This document shows, piece by piece, positions 45,464 through 54,050 of a stretch of DNA of 64,000 bases. A program made the position numbers and the translations under genes. Each line of letters starts with the position of its first letter. Position 1 is the stretch's first letter. Under the pieces are notes generated by a model. The model was given only the letters and a program-made list of their open reading frames with translations, did not search any database and was not told the DNA's origin. The stretch comes from Actinomadura atramentaria DSM 43919 (GTDB lineage Bacteria > Actinomycetota > Actinomycetes > Streptosporangiales > Streptosporangiaceae): contig NZ_KB907209.1 of NCBI RefSeq assembly GCF_000381885.1, positions 346,478 through 410,477 on the forward strand. Direction: 5' to 3'.

Positions 45464-46057
45464 ATGCCAGAGCGACGACGCCAGGAGCGCTGGGAGCGGA
45501 CCCGCGCCGCCCTGCTCGACGCCGCCGTGACCTGCCTGGTCGAGGACGGTTACGCCGAGACGACGCTGCAGCGCGTCCAGAACCGCGCCGGGGTCTCGCG
45601 CGGAGCGCTGCTGCACCACTTCGGGTCCAAGGCCGAACTGCTCGTCGCGGCGATCCACCACATCGCCGAGCGCCAGGTCGCCTACGTCCGCGGCAAGGCG
45701 GACGCGCTGCCGCCGGAGCGGGGCCGCGTCGAAGCCGCGCTCGCCCTGCTCCGCGAGGTCATGTCGGGCCCGCTGTTCCTCGCGGGCCTCGAACTCTGGC
45801 TCGCCGCCCGCACCGACCGCGCGCTGCGCGACGCGCTCGTGCCCGCCGAACGGGAGATCGGCCGCGCGGTCCACGACCTGCTGTCGGACGCGTTCCCGCA
45901 CCTGGCCGAACCCGGCCGCGCGGGCAACGTCTGGCACGAGTCGTTGCTGGCGCTGCTGCGCGGACTCGCGCTGAGCAGCGTGCTCCGCGACGACCGGGCC
46001 ATCGAGGACGCCGTATTGCGGCTCTGGGCGGACCAGGTGCTGCGGCCGCGCGACTGA
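45464..46057 (+). CDS. TetR family transcriptional regulator
   Basis: A 197-residue TetR repressor. The N-terminal HTH (RAALLDAAVTCLVEDGYAET, TLQRVQNRAGVSRGALLHHF) is canonical. The C-terminal ligand domain is helical and has no named subtype. Divergent from the acyl-CoA ligase/crotonase operon, over the palindrome at 45426; it most likely represses that operon and itself, with an acyl-CoA or a free acid as inducer. Confidence 0.94.
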   Translation: MPERRRQERWERTRAALLDAAVTCLVEDGYAETTLQRVQNRAGVSRGALLHHFGSKAELLVAAIHHIAERQVAYVRGKADALPPERGRVEAALALLREVMSGPLFLAGLELWLAARTDRALRDALVPAEREIGRAVHDLLSDAFPHLAEPGRAGNVWHESLLALLRGLALSSVLRDDRAIEDAVLRLWADQVLRPRD

Positions 46058-46215
46058 ACGCGGCATTCCGCTCACGGACCGTGCCGGTTCCCCGGCGCAA
46101 GTGATTTCCGGATGAATCTATTTCATATTGCGTCCCGCATCCCTCGTCCGCCGTTCTTCCCCTGGGCCACGCGCGTCGTGATACTGCTCACGGCCAACAC
46201 GGCGGGAGGACAGGT

Positions 46216-47511
46216 ATGGGAATCGACGAACTGACCCGGCGCGGATTTCTTGCGGGAACGGCCGGCGCGGCGATCATGGCTGCGGGAGCCGGGGCGACGG
46301 CGGGCGCCGCCGAGAACACCGCGCCGGTCGGCGCGCTGCCCGACCCGGCCGAATCCGGCATCGACCACGTCGTCGTCGTGATGATGGAGAACCGCAGCTT
46401 CGACCACTATCTCGGCTGGCTCCCCGGCGCCGACGGCCGCCAGGCCGGGCTCACCTTCACCGACGCGAGCGGGGCCGAACACTCGACGCACCACCTCACC
46501 GTCCCGTGGGGCTGCGGATTCAACGACCCCGACCACTCCTACGCGGGCGGCCGGACCGAGTACAACGACGGCAAGTGCGACGGGTGGCTGCGCGCCGGCC
46601 ACAACGACGTGTTCTCCATCGGCTACTTCGAGGGACCGGACCTGGGTTTCCACGGCCACGCCGCCCGCGACTGGACCGTCTGCGACCGGTATTTCGCGGC
46701 CGTCATGTCGTCCACGTTCCCGAACCGGATCTTCCAGCACGCGGCGCAGACCGACCGCATCTCCAACACCTTCAACTTCTCCGAGCTGACGACGATCTGG
46801 GACCGCCTCGCCGCGAAGAAGATCCCCGCCCGCTACTACTTCAGCGACGTGCCGTTCACCGCGCTGTGGGGCCTGAAGCACCTCGACATCAGCCGCAACA
46901 TCGGTGATTTTTACAACGACGCCAAGAACGGCAACCTGCCCGCGCTGAGTTTCGTCGAGCCCGGCTTCCTCGGCGAACTCCTGCCGGGCCTGTCGGAGGA
47001 CGAGCACCCGCTCGCCGACATCCGTTTCGGACAGCACTTCCTGAACAAGGTCTATACGGCCGTCGTGACGTCCCCGAACTGGGAACGGACCCTGCTGGTC
47101 ATCAACTACGACGAGTGGGGCGGGTTCTTCGACCACGTCCCGCCGCCCACCGGCCCGGACCCGCGCCCCGACCTCGGCACCGGACTGCGCGGCTTCCGCG
47201 TTCCTTGCCTGCTCATCTCGCCGCGCGCCCGGCGCGGCGCCGTCGCGCACGAGGTGTACGACCACACGTCGGTGCTGAAGCTCGTCGAGTGGCGGTGGGG
47301 GCTGGAACCGCTGTCGGTCCGCGACGCCGCCGCGCGCAACCTCGCCGAAGTGCTGGACTTCGAGAACCCGCCGAACCTCAAGGCACCGCGCTACAACGTC
47401 CCGCTGCCGCTCACGCTCGGCTGCCTCGACCCCGCCCACAGTCACGCGGGCGACGACTGGGCCGACCTGAGCGGCTACGCGCTCCGCGCGGGGTTCCCCC
47501 GGCCGCAGTGA
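46216..47511 (+). CDS. Tat-exported phosphoesterase (phospholipase C family)
   Basis: A 431-residue acid phosphatase/phospholipase C family protein. A Tat signal opens it: LTRRGFL near residue 6, then a hydrophobic Ala/Gly-rich stretch to about residue 34. The catalytic N-terminal motif is VVVVMMENRSFDHYLGW (Glu/Asn metal ligands), and distal motifs NYDEWGGFFDHVPPP and YDHTSVLKLVEWRW are present. It hydrolyses phosphomonoesters or phospholipids outside the cytoplasm. Phosphate control is usual for the family, but I see no clear PHO box in the 158-base upstream gap. Confidence 0.94.
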   Translation: MGIDELTRRGFLAGTAGAAIMAAGAGATAGAAENTAPVGALPDPAESGIDHVVVVMMENRSFDHYLGWLPGADGRQAGLTFTDASGAEHSTHHLTVPWGCGFNDPDHSYAGGRTEYNDGKCDGWLRAGHNDVFSIGYFEGPDLGFHGHAARDWTVCDRYFAAVMSSTFPNRIFQHAAQTDRISNTFNFSELTTIWDRLAAKKIPARYYFSDVPFTALWGLKHLDISRNIGDFYNDAKNGNLPALSFVEPGFLGELLPGLSEDEHPLADIRFGQHFLNKVYTAVVTSPNWERTLLVINYDEWGGFFDHVPPPTGPDPRPDLGTGLRGFRVPCLLISPRARRGAVAHEVYDHTSVLKLVEWRWGLEPLSVRDAAARNLAEVLDFENPPNLKAPRYNVPLPLTLGCLDPAHSHAGDDWADLSGYALRAGFPRPQ

Positions 47512-47518
47512 CGCGGGC

Positions 47519-47540
47519 GGGCGCCCGGTTCCGGGCGCCC
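47519..47540. terminator. hairpin between converging phosphoesterase and crotonase genes
   Basis: A perfect 10-bp stem (47519-47528 with 47531-47540) closes on two T bases, in the 35-base gap between both stop codons. It has the position of a bidirectional terminator. Confidence 0.65.
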
Positions 47541-47546
47541 CGTCCG

Positions 47547-48305
47547 TCACCGGGCGCGGAAGTCCTCGACGTAGCGGGCGAAGGCGGGCCGTCCCAGCGA
47601 CGCGGCCTGCGCCCACGACTCGAACTCGACCACGGACGGCAGCGAGCCGGTCTGCGCCAGGTGGACCGCCCGCTTGACGTCCCGCACCAGCGCCGGGTCG
47701 CGCTCGGCGCAGCGCCGCGCCAGTTCCGTCGCCGCCGCGACCGGGTCGTCGGCGCGGCGCGTCGCCAGGCCGAACTCCATCGCCCGGTCGGCGTCGATCG
47801 TCTCGGCGTCCAGGATCGTGGCCATCGCCCGGTGGCCGCCCAGCCGCGACGTCAGGAACCAGGTCGCGCCGCCGCCGGGGTGCAGGCCGATGTCCGCGAA
47901 CGTGATCGCGAACTTCGCGCGCGGCCCGACGACGACCATGTCGCAGGCCAGCGCGATGTTCGCGCCCGCGCCGACCGCGACGCCGTCCACCGCCGCGATC
48001 GTCGGGACGGCCAGGTCCGCGAGGCCGAGGAACGACGCGTAGACCTGCTTGAGGTCGTCGCGAATCGCACCGGTCGGCCGGGACAGGTCGCCGAACAGGG
48101 CGGTGACGTCCGCGCCCGCGCAGAACGCCCTGCCCTCGGCGCGGACGACGAGCGCCCGCGCGTCCGGATCGTCCGCGACGGCCGCGATGGCGGTGGACAG
48201 CTCGCCGAGCATCGCCGAGGTGAGCGCGTTGCGGCGGGCGGGCGCGTCGAGGACGAGGTGCCGGACGGCGCCGTCGGACTCCAGCCGGACGGACGTTTCG
48301 GTCAT
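47547..48305 (-). CDS. enoyl-CoA hydratase/isomerase family protein
   Basis: A 252-residue crotonase-fold enzyme. The oxyanion-hole segments are GRAFCAGADVTALFG and DGVAVGAGANIALACDMVV; the catalytic segment IGLHPGGGATWFLTSRLG has Gly where many hydratases carry Glu, so isomerase or another crotonase activity is possible. ATG 48305 is the family start; the long open frame upstream belongs to shadows. Monocistronic. Confidence 0.92.
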   Translation of the reverse strand: MTETSVRLESDGAVRHLVLDAPARRNALTSAMLGELSTAIAAVADDPDARALVVRAEGRAFCAGADVTALFGDLSRPTGAIRDDLKQVYASFLGLADLAVPTIAAVDGVAVGAGANIALACDMVVVGPRAKFAITFADIGLHPGGGATWFLTSRLGGHRAMATILDAETIDADRAMEFGLATRRADDPVAAATELARRCAERDPALVRDVKRAVHLAQTGSLPSVVEFESWAQAASLGRPAFARYVEDFRAR

Positions 48306-48408
48306 GCGGTTCTCCCAGCCGTGGACGATCACTGCTGCGGGAACCGTCCCACACCGGGCGCCCCGGCGGTGCGCCGACCCGCCCGCCGCGGGCCGGGCGG
48401 GGAACCGG

Positions 48409-48600
48409 TCAGCTCGGGTGCGGCGGGCGCTGGCCGGGCGGCACACCGCCGCCCTGGCCGCCGCCCTTGGCTCCCTTGTCGGTCCCGTGCGGATGGCGGC
48501 GCCGGCGCGTGCCCTTCGGCTGCGTCGTCTGCGGCGGCGGCTGGTCGGTGACGCTCGTCTGCTCCGACCTGCGCATGGCGGGTTCCTGCGGGTTTGACAT
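48409..48600 (-). CDS. small Pro/Gly-rich basic hypothetical protein
   Basis: A 63-residue disordered protein with a Thr/Pro/Gln middle, an Arg/His cluster (GTRRRRHPHGTDKG) and a Gly/Pro tail. ATG 48600 has GAGAGGGAG 6 bases upstream, which is a good ribosome site. No family is recognised. Small basic proteins of this type are frequent in mycelial actinomycetes and may bind nucleic acid; that is only an inference from charge. Confidence 0.55.
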   Translation of the reverse strand: MSNPQEPAMRRSEQTSVTDQPPPQTTQPKGTRRRRHPHGTDKGAKGGGQGGGVPPGQRPPHPS

Positions 48601-48676
48601 GGGACGCTCCCTCTCCCGTGGTTTGTGTGGACCGACCCCCGCGTACCCGACCGCGACCACCGCATGCGGGTCGCCG

Positions 48677-49348
48677 TTACGCGAGCAGGCGCGCGGCGAC
48701 CGTCAGGTCCGCGCAGAACCCCGCGTAAACGGCGTCGCGGTCCTCGGCGCGCAGCACCGCCGACGGGTGGACGGTCGCGACGATGCGTCCTTCGCCTGCA
48801 CCGGCGTCCGCGGCCTCCCGCGTCCCGAGGACGTCCAACGGCGGGAACGGCAGCGCGACACCGCGCTCCCGCGTCACCCGGAACGACGGCCCGAGCATCG
48901 CCTGCGCCGCCGTCGCACCGAGCGCGACGACCACCTCGGGCCGCAGCGCGCGCAGCTCCGCGACGAGCCACGGGCGGCACGCGCGGATCTCGGTCAGGCC
49001 GGGCTTGCGGTGCAGCCGCCGCTTTCCCCGCTCGGCCCGCTGGAACTTGAAGTGCTTCACCGCGTTCGTGACGTAGGCGTCGCCGCGCTCGATCCCGGCC
49101 TCCGCCAGCGCCCGGTCGAGGACGCGCCCCGCCGGGCCGACGAACGGCTCGCCCTCCACGTCCTCGCGGTCGCCGGGCTGCTCCCCGACGAGCACGACCC
49201 GCGCGCCCGCGCCGCCTTCGCCGAAGACGGTCTGCGTCGCGTCCTCGTACAGCGCGCAGCCCCGGCACCCGTCCGCCGCGCGCCGGAGCTCGTCCAGACC
49301 GGCGTCCGGCGGCACGAACGCCGCCGCGCCCTCCGCTGAAGCACTCAT
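48677..49348 (-). CDS. UdgX-type uracil-DNA glycosylase
   Basis: A 223-residue [4Fe-4S] glycosylase of the family 4/5-related UdgX group. Cys 28 and 31 (CRGC) and Cys 124 (RACRPW) with a C-terminal Cys suit the cluster. The motif GEQPGDREDV (55-64) and the special R-loop KRRLH (109-113) are present; in mycobacterial UdgX the loop KRRIH carries the His that forms a covalent bond with uracil-DNA. The YVTNAVKHFKF segment is typical. The enzyme should trap uracil in DNA irreversibly. It complements the ordinary Ung coded near 9.4 kb. Confidence 0.92.
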   Translation of the reverse strand: MSASAEGAAAFVPPDAGLDELRRAADGCRGCALYEDATQTVFGEGGAGARVVLVGEQPGDREDVEGEPFVGPAGRVLDRALAEAGIERGDAYVTNAVKHFKFQRAERGKRRLHRKPGLTEIRACRPWLVAELRALRPEVVVALGATAAQAMLGPSFRVTRERGVALPFPPLDVLGTREAADAGAGEGRIVATVHPSAVLRAEDRDAVYAGFCADLTVAARLLA

Positions 49349-49448
49349 GCCGCGCCCCTACCCGATCCCGCCCGTCGCGACCGCCGATGAGATCCGTTCG
49401 ATCGGGTAACGGGCGAGGACACGACGCCGTCTCACGGAGGTGCGATCA

Positions 49449-50288
49449 ATGGGCCAGCCCGCGCAGCAGCAGACGCCGCCCGGAACCGAACAGGCGATGA
49501 ACCCCAAGCCCGACAGCGGCGAGGACAGCTACCAGGGGTCCAAGCGCCTGGTGGGCAAGGCCGCCGTCATCACCGGCGGGGACAGCGGCATCGGCCGCGC
49601 CGTCGCCATCGCCTTCGCGCGCGAGGGCGCCGACGTCCTCATCTCCTACCTCGACGAGGACGAGGACGCCGCCGACACCGCGCGGCTGGTCGAGGACGCG
49701 GGGCAGAAGGCCGTCCTCGTGCCCGGCGACCTGCGGGACCCCGCGCACTGCCGGTCGGTCGTCGCGCGCGCCGTCGACGAGTTCGGGCGCATCGACGTCC
49801 TCGTCAACAACGCCGCGTACCAGATGACGCGCGAGAACCTGGAGGACATCCCCGACGAGGAGTGGGACCGCACGTTCGCCACGAACATCTCCGCGATGTT
49901 CCACCTCTGCAAGGCCGCGCTTCCGCACATGAAGGCGGGATCGTCGATCATCGCCTCGACGTCGGTCAACTCCGACATGCCAGTGCCGACGCTGCTTCCG
50001 TACGACTGCACGAAGGCGGCCGTCGCCAACTTCGTCGCCGCGCTCGCGCAGCTCGTCGGGCCGCGCGGCATCCGCGTCAACAGCGTTGCGCCGGGGCCGA
50101 TCTGGACGCCCCTCATCCCGTCGACCATGCCGCCGGACAAGGTCGAGTCGTTCGGCACGGACACGCCGCTCGGACGTCCCGGGCAGCCGGCCGAGCTCGC
50201 CCCCGTCTACGTGCTGCTCGCCAGCGACGAGGGCAGCTACGTGTCGGGCGCGCGCATCGCCGTCACGGGCGGCAAGCCGATCCTGTGA
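49449..50288 (+). CDS. SDR family oxidoreductase (glucose dehydrogenase-like)
   Basis: A 279-residue short-chain dehydrogenase with a 40-residue N-terminal extension, typical for the YhxC/YhdF/general stress SDR group. The cofactor motif is TGGDSGIGRA, the NNAA motif VNNAAYQ, the catalytic Ser is in SIIASTSVN, and the Tyr/Lys pair is in YDCTKAA. ATG 49449 has GGAGG 10 bases upstream. The substrate is unknown. Such enzymes are often stress-induced. Confidence 0.92.
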   Translation: MGQPAQQQTPPGTEQAMNPKPDSGEDSYQGSKRLVGKAAVITGGDSGIGRAVAIAFAREGADVLISYLDEDEDAADTARLVEDAGQKAVLVPGDLRDPAHCRSVVARAVDEFGRIDVLVNNAAYQMTRENLEDIPDEEWDRTFATNISAMFHLCKAALPHMKAGSSIIASTSVNSDMPVPTLLPYDCTKAAVANFVAALAQLVGPRGIRVNSVAPGPIWTPLIPSTMPPDKVESFGTDTPLGRPGQPAELAPVYVLLASDEGSYVSGARIAVTGGKPIL

Positions 50289-50293
50289 TCCGG

Positions 50294-50327
50294 CCGGGTC
50301 CGGCGGTGCCGCGCCGCCGGGCCCCGG
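50294..50327. terminator. hairpin after the SDR gene
   Basis: A stem of 7 bp (CCGGCGG at 50300-50306 with CCGCCGG at 50314-50320), extended by a few outer pairs, stands between the converging SDR and LLM genes. It is GC-rich and without a U-tract. Confidence 0.5.
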
Positions 50328-50330
50328 CGG

Positions 50331-51299
50331 TCAGCCGAACCGCTCGCGGAGCGCGGGCAGCAGTTCGGCCGCCGCCCAACGCCGGAAGTCCTCCTGGTGA
50401 TCGGCTCCGACCTGGCAGAACGACAGGTGGGTGAACCCCGCGTCGGCCCAGGTCTGGACCGTGTCCAGGTACTTCTGGACGTCGTCGCCGCTCGGCACGG
50501 CTTCGGCGACGTCCTCCGGCCGGACGGTCTTCGCGCTCGCCGCGAAGCTCGTCGGGCCGGGCAGCTCCGACATCACCTTCCAGCCCGCGGTGCCCCACCG
50601 CCACAGCCGGTACGCGCGCTGCCGCGCCTCGTCCGGATCGGCGCCGTAGGCGAGCGGGAGTTGCCCGTAGACCGGCTTGCCGTCGCCGCCGCCGGACTTG
50701 AAGTCCCGCACGACGTCCGCGACGGGCTGGTCGGAGATCAGCGCGTCCGCGTAGTCGGCGGCGATCCGCCCGGCGCGCCCGGCGGACGCGGCCACGCCGA
50801 TCGGCACGCGCCGTTCGGGCAGGTCGTAGAGCTTGGCGGAGTCGACGCGGAAGTGGTCGCCCCGGTAGTTGACGAACCCGCCGTCGAAGAGGCTCCGGAT
50901 GATCTCCAGCGCCTCGCGGAACATCTCGTGCCGCACGTCGGCGGACGGCCAGCCGCGCCCGATGATGTGCTCGTTCAGGTTCTCGCCCGCCCCGAGGCCG
51001 AGCGTGAACCGGCCGTCGGACAGGATGCCCATCGTCGCGGCCTTCTGCGCGACGACGGCCGGGTGGTAGCGCATCGTCGGGCACGTCACGAACGTCATCA
51101 GCTTGATGCGGTCGGTGGCCTGCGCGAGCGCGCCGAGCACCGACCAGGCGTACGCGGAGTGCCCGAGGTCCTCGATCCACGGGAAGTAGTGGTCGGAGAT
51201 GACCGAGTAGTCGAATCCGACCTCCTCGGCTCCGACCAGGTCGGTGATGAGTTGTTTGGGCGGTGTCTGCTCGCAGAGCAGCGAGTATCCGAATTCCAC
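50331..51299 (-). CDS. LLM class F420-dependent oxidoreductase
   Basis: A luciferase-like flavin/F420 oxidoreductase of about 322 residues. It begins VEFGYSLLCEQ and has the family sequences FDYSVISDHYFPW, LGLGAGENLNEHIIG and SFCQVGADH, as in the TIGR03557 group related to F420-dependent glucose-6-phosphate dehydrogenase. It should use F420 for hydride transfer; the substrate is unknown. I favour GTG 51299, where the family starts, though the ribosome site is weak. GTG 51344 gives 15 more residues. Convergent with the SDR gene. Confidence 0.88.
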   Translation of the reverse strand: MEFGYSLLCEQTPPKQLITDLVGAEEVGFDYSVISDHYFPWIEDLGHSAYAWSVLGALAQATDRIKLMTFVTCPTMRYHPAVVAQKAATMGILSDGRFTLGLGAGENLNEHIIGRGWPSADVRHEMFREALEIIRSLFDGGFVNYRGDHFRVDSAKLYDLPERRVPIGVAASAGRAGRIAADYADALISDQPVADVVRDFKSGGGDGKPVYGQLPLAYGADPDEARQRAYRLWRWGTAGWKVMSELPGPTSFAASAKTVRPEDVAEAVPSGDDVQKYLDTVQTWADAGFTHLSFCQVGADHQEDFRRWAAAELLPALRERFG

Positions 51300-51464
51300 G
51301 CCGTCCGGGTACCCGCGCGCGGGGATCGTTTCCCTCCGGAGCACGTCATGCCCTGGTGATCAGTGGTCGGGGCTTGCGGGCGTGGATGTCGGGCGTTTCG
51401 TCGGGTAACGGGTGGATGTATCCGGTTGCGTCTGGAGGGCGCGGCATCCATGAGGGGGCACGCG

Positions 51465-52526
51465 ATGGACTGGTATCCGCTGCGGTTGAGCACGCCGATC
51501 ATGACCCACGTGTTCGGCGGGACGGCGATCACCGACCGGCTCGGCCGGCCGCCGGACGAGTCGACGCCGCCCCGGATCGCGGAGACCTGGGAGGTCAGCG
51601 ATGTCGACGGGCGGGTCGGGGAGGTCACCGAGGGGCCGCTCGCCGGACGCTCGCTGCGCAGCCTCGCCGAGGACTTCCCGGTCGAGCTGATGGGCCCGGG
51701 CCGCCAGGGGGCGCGCTTCCCGGTGCTGACCAAGTTCATCGACGCGACCGACCCGCTCCCGGTCCACCTGCACGCCGACGACGAGACCGCCCGGCGCATC
51801 GAGCAGGAGCCCAACGGCAAGACCGAGGCGTGGCACATCATCGACGCGCCGCCGGGCGCGACGGCCCTCGCCGGAACGAAACCGGACGTCGACGCCGACA
51901 CCCTGCGCGACGCGCTGCGGCGCGAAGACTTCGACGCGGTGCTGCGGCGGCTGCCCGTCCGGCCGGGGGAGACGCTCTACGTGCCGGGCGGGACGATCCA
52001 CAGCTTCGGGTCGGACACGCTCGTGTACGAGATCGAGCAGACCTCCGACATCCAGCAGTCCGCGATGGACTGGCATCTCGACGGCTCGCCCGTCGCCCGC
52101 GACGAGCGCGAACGCGCCCTCGACCTGATGGTCGCCGAATGGGAGCCGGAACACCGTCCGGACTTCCACCCAGGCCTGTCCGTCCGTATGGCGGACGACG
52201 TCGAGCGCGTCTTCTGCACCGCCGGACCGCACTTCGTGCTGGAACGCTGGCGGGCGGCGGCGGGCGCGACGGCGCGGCACACGTTCCGGGCGGCCGTCGT
52301 CCTGAGCAACGTCGGCGCGCCCGTCCGCATCGCGTCGGGCGGCTGGGACGGCGTCCTGGAACCCGGCCGGAGCCTGCTGCTGCCCGCCGCGCTCGGTTCC
52401 GTGGACTTCACGGGTCCGGCTGACGTGCTGCTCGGCTACAAGCCCGACCTGGAGACCGATGTCCGCGCACCGCTCGCCGCGGCGGGCTACGCCCCCGAGG
52501 CCGTCTCCGCCCTCGGCGACGTCTGA
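51465..52526 (+). CDS. mannose-6-phosphate isomerase-like protein (type I)
   Basis: A 353-residue cupin-fold protein of the type I phosphomannose isomerase/ManA-YvyI group. The zinc region is VHLHADDETARRIE then KTEAWHII, and the second His region is PGGTIHSF. The C-terminal barrel is diverged. It interconverts mannose-6-phosphate and fructose-6-phosphate or acts on a related sugar phosphate. ATG 51465 has GAGGGGG 8 bases upstream. A longer frame (ATG 51450) lacks this. Stands alone. Confidence 0.85.
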   Translation: MDWYPLRLSTPIMTHVFGGTAITDRLGRPPDESTPPRIAETWEVSDVDGRVGEVTEGPLAGRSLRSLAEDFPVELMGPGRQGARFPVLTKFIDATDPLPVHLHADDETARRIEQEPNGKTEAWHIIDAPPGATALAGTKPDVDADTLRDALRREDFDAVLRRLPVRPGETLYVPGGTIHSFGSDTLVYEIEQTSDIQQSAMDWHLDGSPVARDERERALDLMVAEWEPEHRPDFHPGLSVRMADDVERVFCTAGPHFVLERWRAAAGATARHTFRAAVVLSNVGAPVRIASGGWDGVLEPGRSLLLPAALGSVDFTGPADVLLGYKPDLETDVRAPLAAAGYAPEAVSALGDV

Positions 52527-52661
52527 GAGGCGGACGACGCCCGGTTCGCCCAGGCATCCGCAGGAAACCGCCAGCCGCAGCGAGCTTTTCAAACGGTGCG
52601 CCTGTTGGGGACGACCAACGTGAGTCCTCGCTCCGGAACTCACTGCGCTCCCGAAGCCCGT

Positions 52662-53138
52662 CTACCGTCTCCGTTTCGGACGCGGCCGCTTCTTGCTCTC
52701 GGTGCGCCGACTGCCCTTCTCCCGGATCTCTTCCATGAGAAGGAGGCCCGCCTCCGGTTCGTCCCGCGCTGCACCGGCGGCGGCAGCGCAGGCGGCGCAC
52801 CGTCCGCCGCCGGGCAGCGCCTCGGAAAGGTCGCCGTCCGCGGTCGGCTCGGCGGCGACGGGCGCCGCAGCGTCCGTGGCCGCCCCGTCGTCGGCGGCCG
52901 TCTCGACGGACGGCAGGGCGCGCCCCTCGTCGCGGTACTCGACGATCGCCAGCACGCGGTCCTCCGGAACCCGCACGGTGCGCAGCGCCCGCCCCGACCG
53001 CTTGACCTCGGTGATCACCACCTTCCCGTCGCGCGTCGCGACGTCGATCCGGTGGCCGGCCCGGCTGGCGGTCAACCTGAACGTCCGGGACGCTCCGTTC
53101 CGGCCCTCTACGATGAGCTCGACGGTGTCGCCTTGCAT
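52662..53138 (-). CDS. hypothetical protein with Cys pair and basic tail
   Basis: A 158-residue protein. Residues 1-75 form a beta-rich domain (TVELIVEGRNGASRTFRLTA, then VEYRDEG), followed by an Ala/Asp linker, a GRCAACAAA segment and an Arg/Lys-rich end. ATG 53138 is chosen for the GAAGGGA 8 bases upstream. No family is recognised; the basic tail suggests nucleic-acid contact. Confidence 0.65.
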   Translation of the reverse strand: MQGDTVELIVEGRNGASRTFRLTASRAGHRIDVATRDGKVVITEVKRSGRALRTVRVPEDRVLAIVEYRDEGRALPSVETAADDGAATDAAAPVAAEPTADGDLSEALPGGGRCAACAAAAGAARDEPEAGLLLMEEIREKGSRRTESKKRPRPKRRR

Positions 53139-53270
53139 GGCTTCGTTCCCTTCACTCGCTTCCGCCGTTGGCACCCCCAGCAGAGCGGTTCCGGCAACCC
53201 CGCCGCACCTTCGTCCCAGCCCTGTGGATAACTCGGAGAGCGAGTCGGAGTGAACCCCCGTCCCACCTGT

Positions 53271-53879
53271 TCAGGTCGGGTGGCGGTGGGACCAGTCGAC
53301 GCGTTCGGACTCGCCGCGGACGTAGCCGTCGCGGTGGAGTTCGCGTAGGTCGCGGGCGACGCGCGCGGCGTCGCCGGTGAGGTCCGGGGCGGCCTCGATC
53401 GCCTCGGCGAGATGGAGGCAGTCTTCGCGGGGGAGGCGGTTCGCGGTGTCGCGCAGGATGTAGCGGATTCGCGTGCCGGTGACGGCGTCGCGGGCGGCGA
53501 GGAGAAGCCAGACCGGGGTGCCGCGCGAGATCGTCGCGGTGCGGCCGATGCGGATCGTGTCGGGCGTCGCCAGGTCGCACCTCGCGACCATTCCGCGGAA
53601 GTCCTCGACGAACAGCACGCTCCCGACCAGCCAGGCCCGCTGGCGGCGGCGGTCGCGCAGGCAGCGGCGCGCGGCGTGGACCAGGGCGAGGAACACCGCG
53701 AACGGGAACACGGTCTGCCAGTTCAGCCCGATCGTCCCGCAGACGGTGAGCAGGAGAGAGAAGAACAAGCTCACGGCGAGCATGGTGTTGTCGACCTGGT
53801 ATCCCCGTGCGAGCTTTTCGAGGAAGTCCGGGTCGGGAGGCTCGCCGTTGCTGCGGCCCAGGTCGCGGCGCTCGTCCAT
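53271..53879 (-). CDS. hypothetical membrane protein
   Basis: A 202-residue protein with two membrane segments at about residues 30-46 and 52-68 and a soluble C-terminal domain of about 130 residues (WLVGSVLFVEDFRGMVARCD, then RIRYILRDTANRLPREDC). No family is recognised. The longer open frame upstream is Pro/Arg-rich and probably not translated, so ATG 53879 is used. The ribosome site is weak. Confidence 0.65.
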   Translation of the reverse strand: MDERRDLGRSNGEPPDPDFLEKLARGYQVDNTMLAVSLFFSLLLTVCGTIGLNWQTVFPFAVFLALVHAARRCLRDRRRQRAWLVGSVLFVEDFRGMVARCDLATPDTIRIGRTATISRGTPVWLLLAARDAVTGTRIRYILRDTANRLPREDCLHLAEAIEAAPDLTGDAARVARDLRELHRDGYVRGESERVDWSHRHPT

Positions 53880-54014
53880 GAGTGCATTCTGTGGCCTCGC
53901 ATCCATTTTCTGAAGATCATGCCGGGGATCGGGTGGCGGAAGGTGGTCGGGTGGGTGCGTTCGTGCTGGTCGCGGGCGATTTCGCCGGGCATGGGGTGGC
54001 GGAACGGCCCAGGT

Positions 54015-54044
54015 ATTCACGTATGCCTACCGATTAAGTATGTT
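54015..54044 (+). promoter_or_regulatory. putative leaderless promoter of the GntR gene
   Basis: TTCACG (54015-54020) and TATGTT (54039-54044) are spaced by 18 bases and fit a housekeeping promoter. The -10 ends 6 bases before GTG 54051, and there is no ribosome site, so the mRNA is likely leaderless. The AT-rich stretch ACCGATTAAGTATGTTTAGC may also hold the GntR's own operator. Confidence 0.5.
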
Positions 54045-54050
54045 TAGCCT

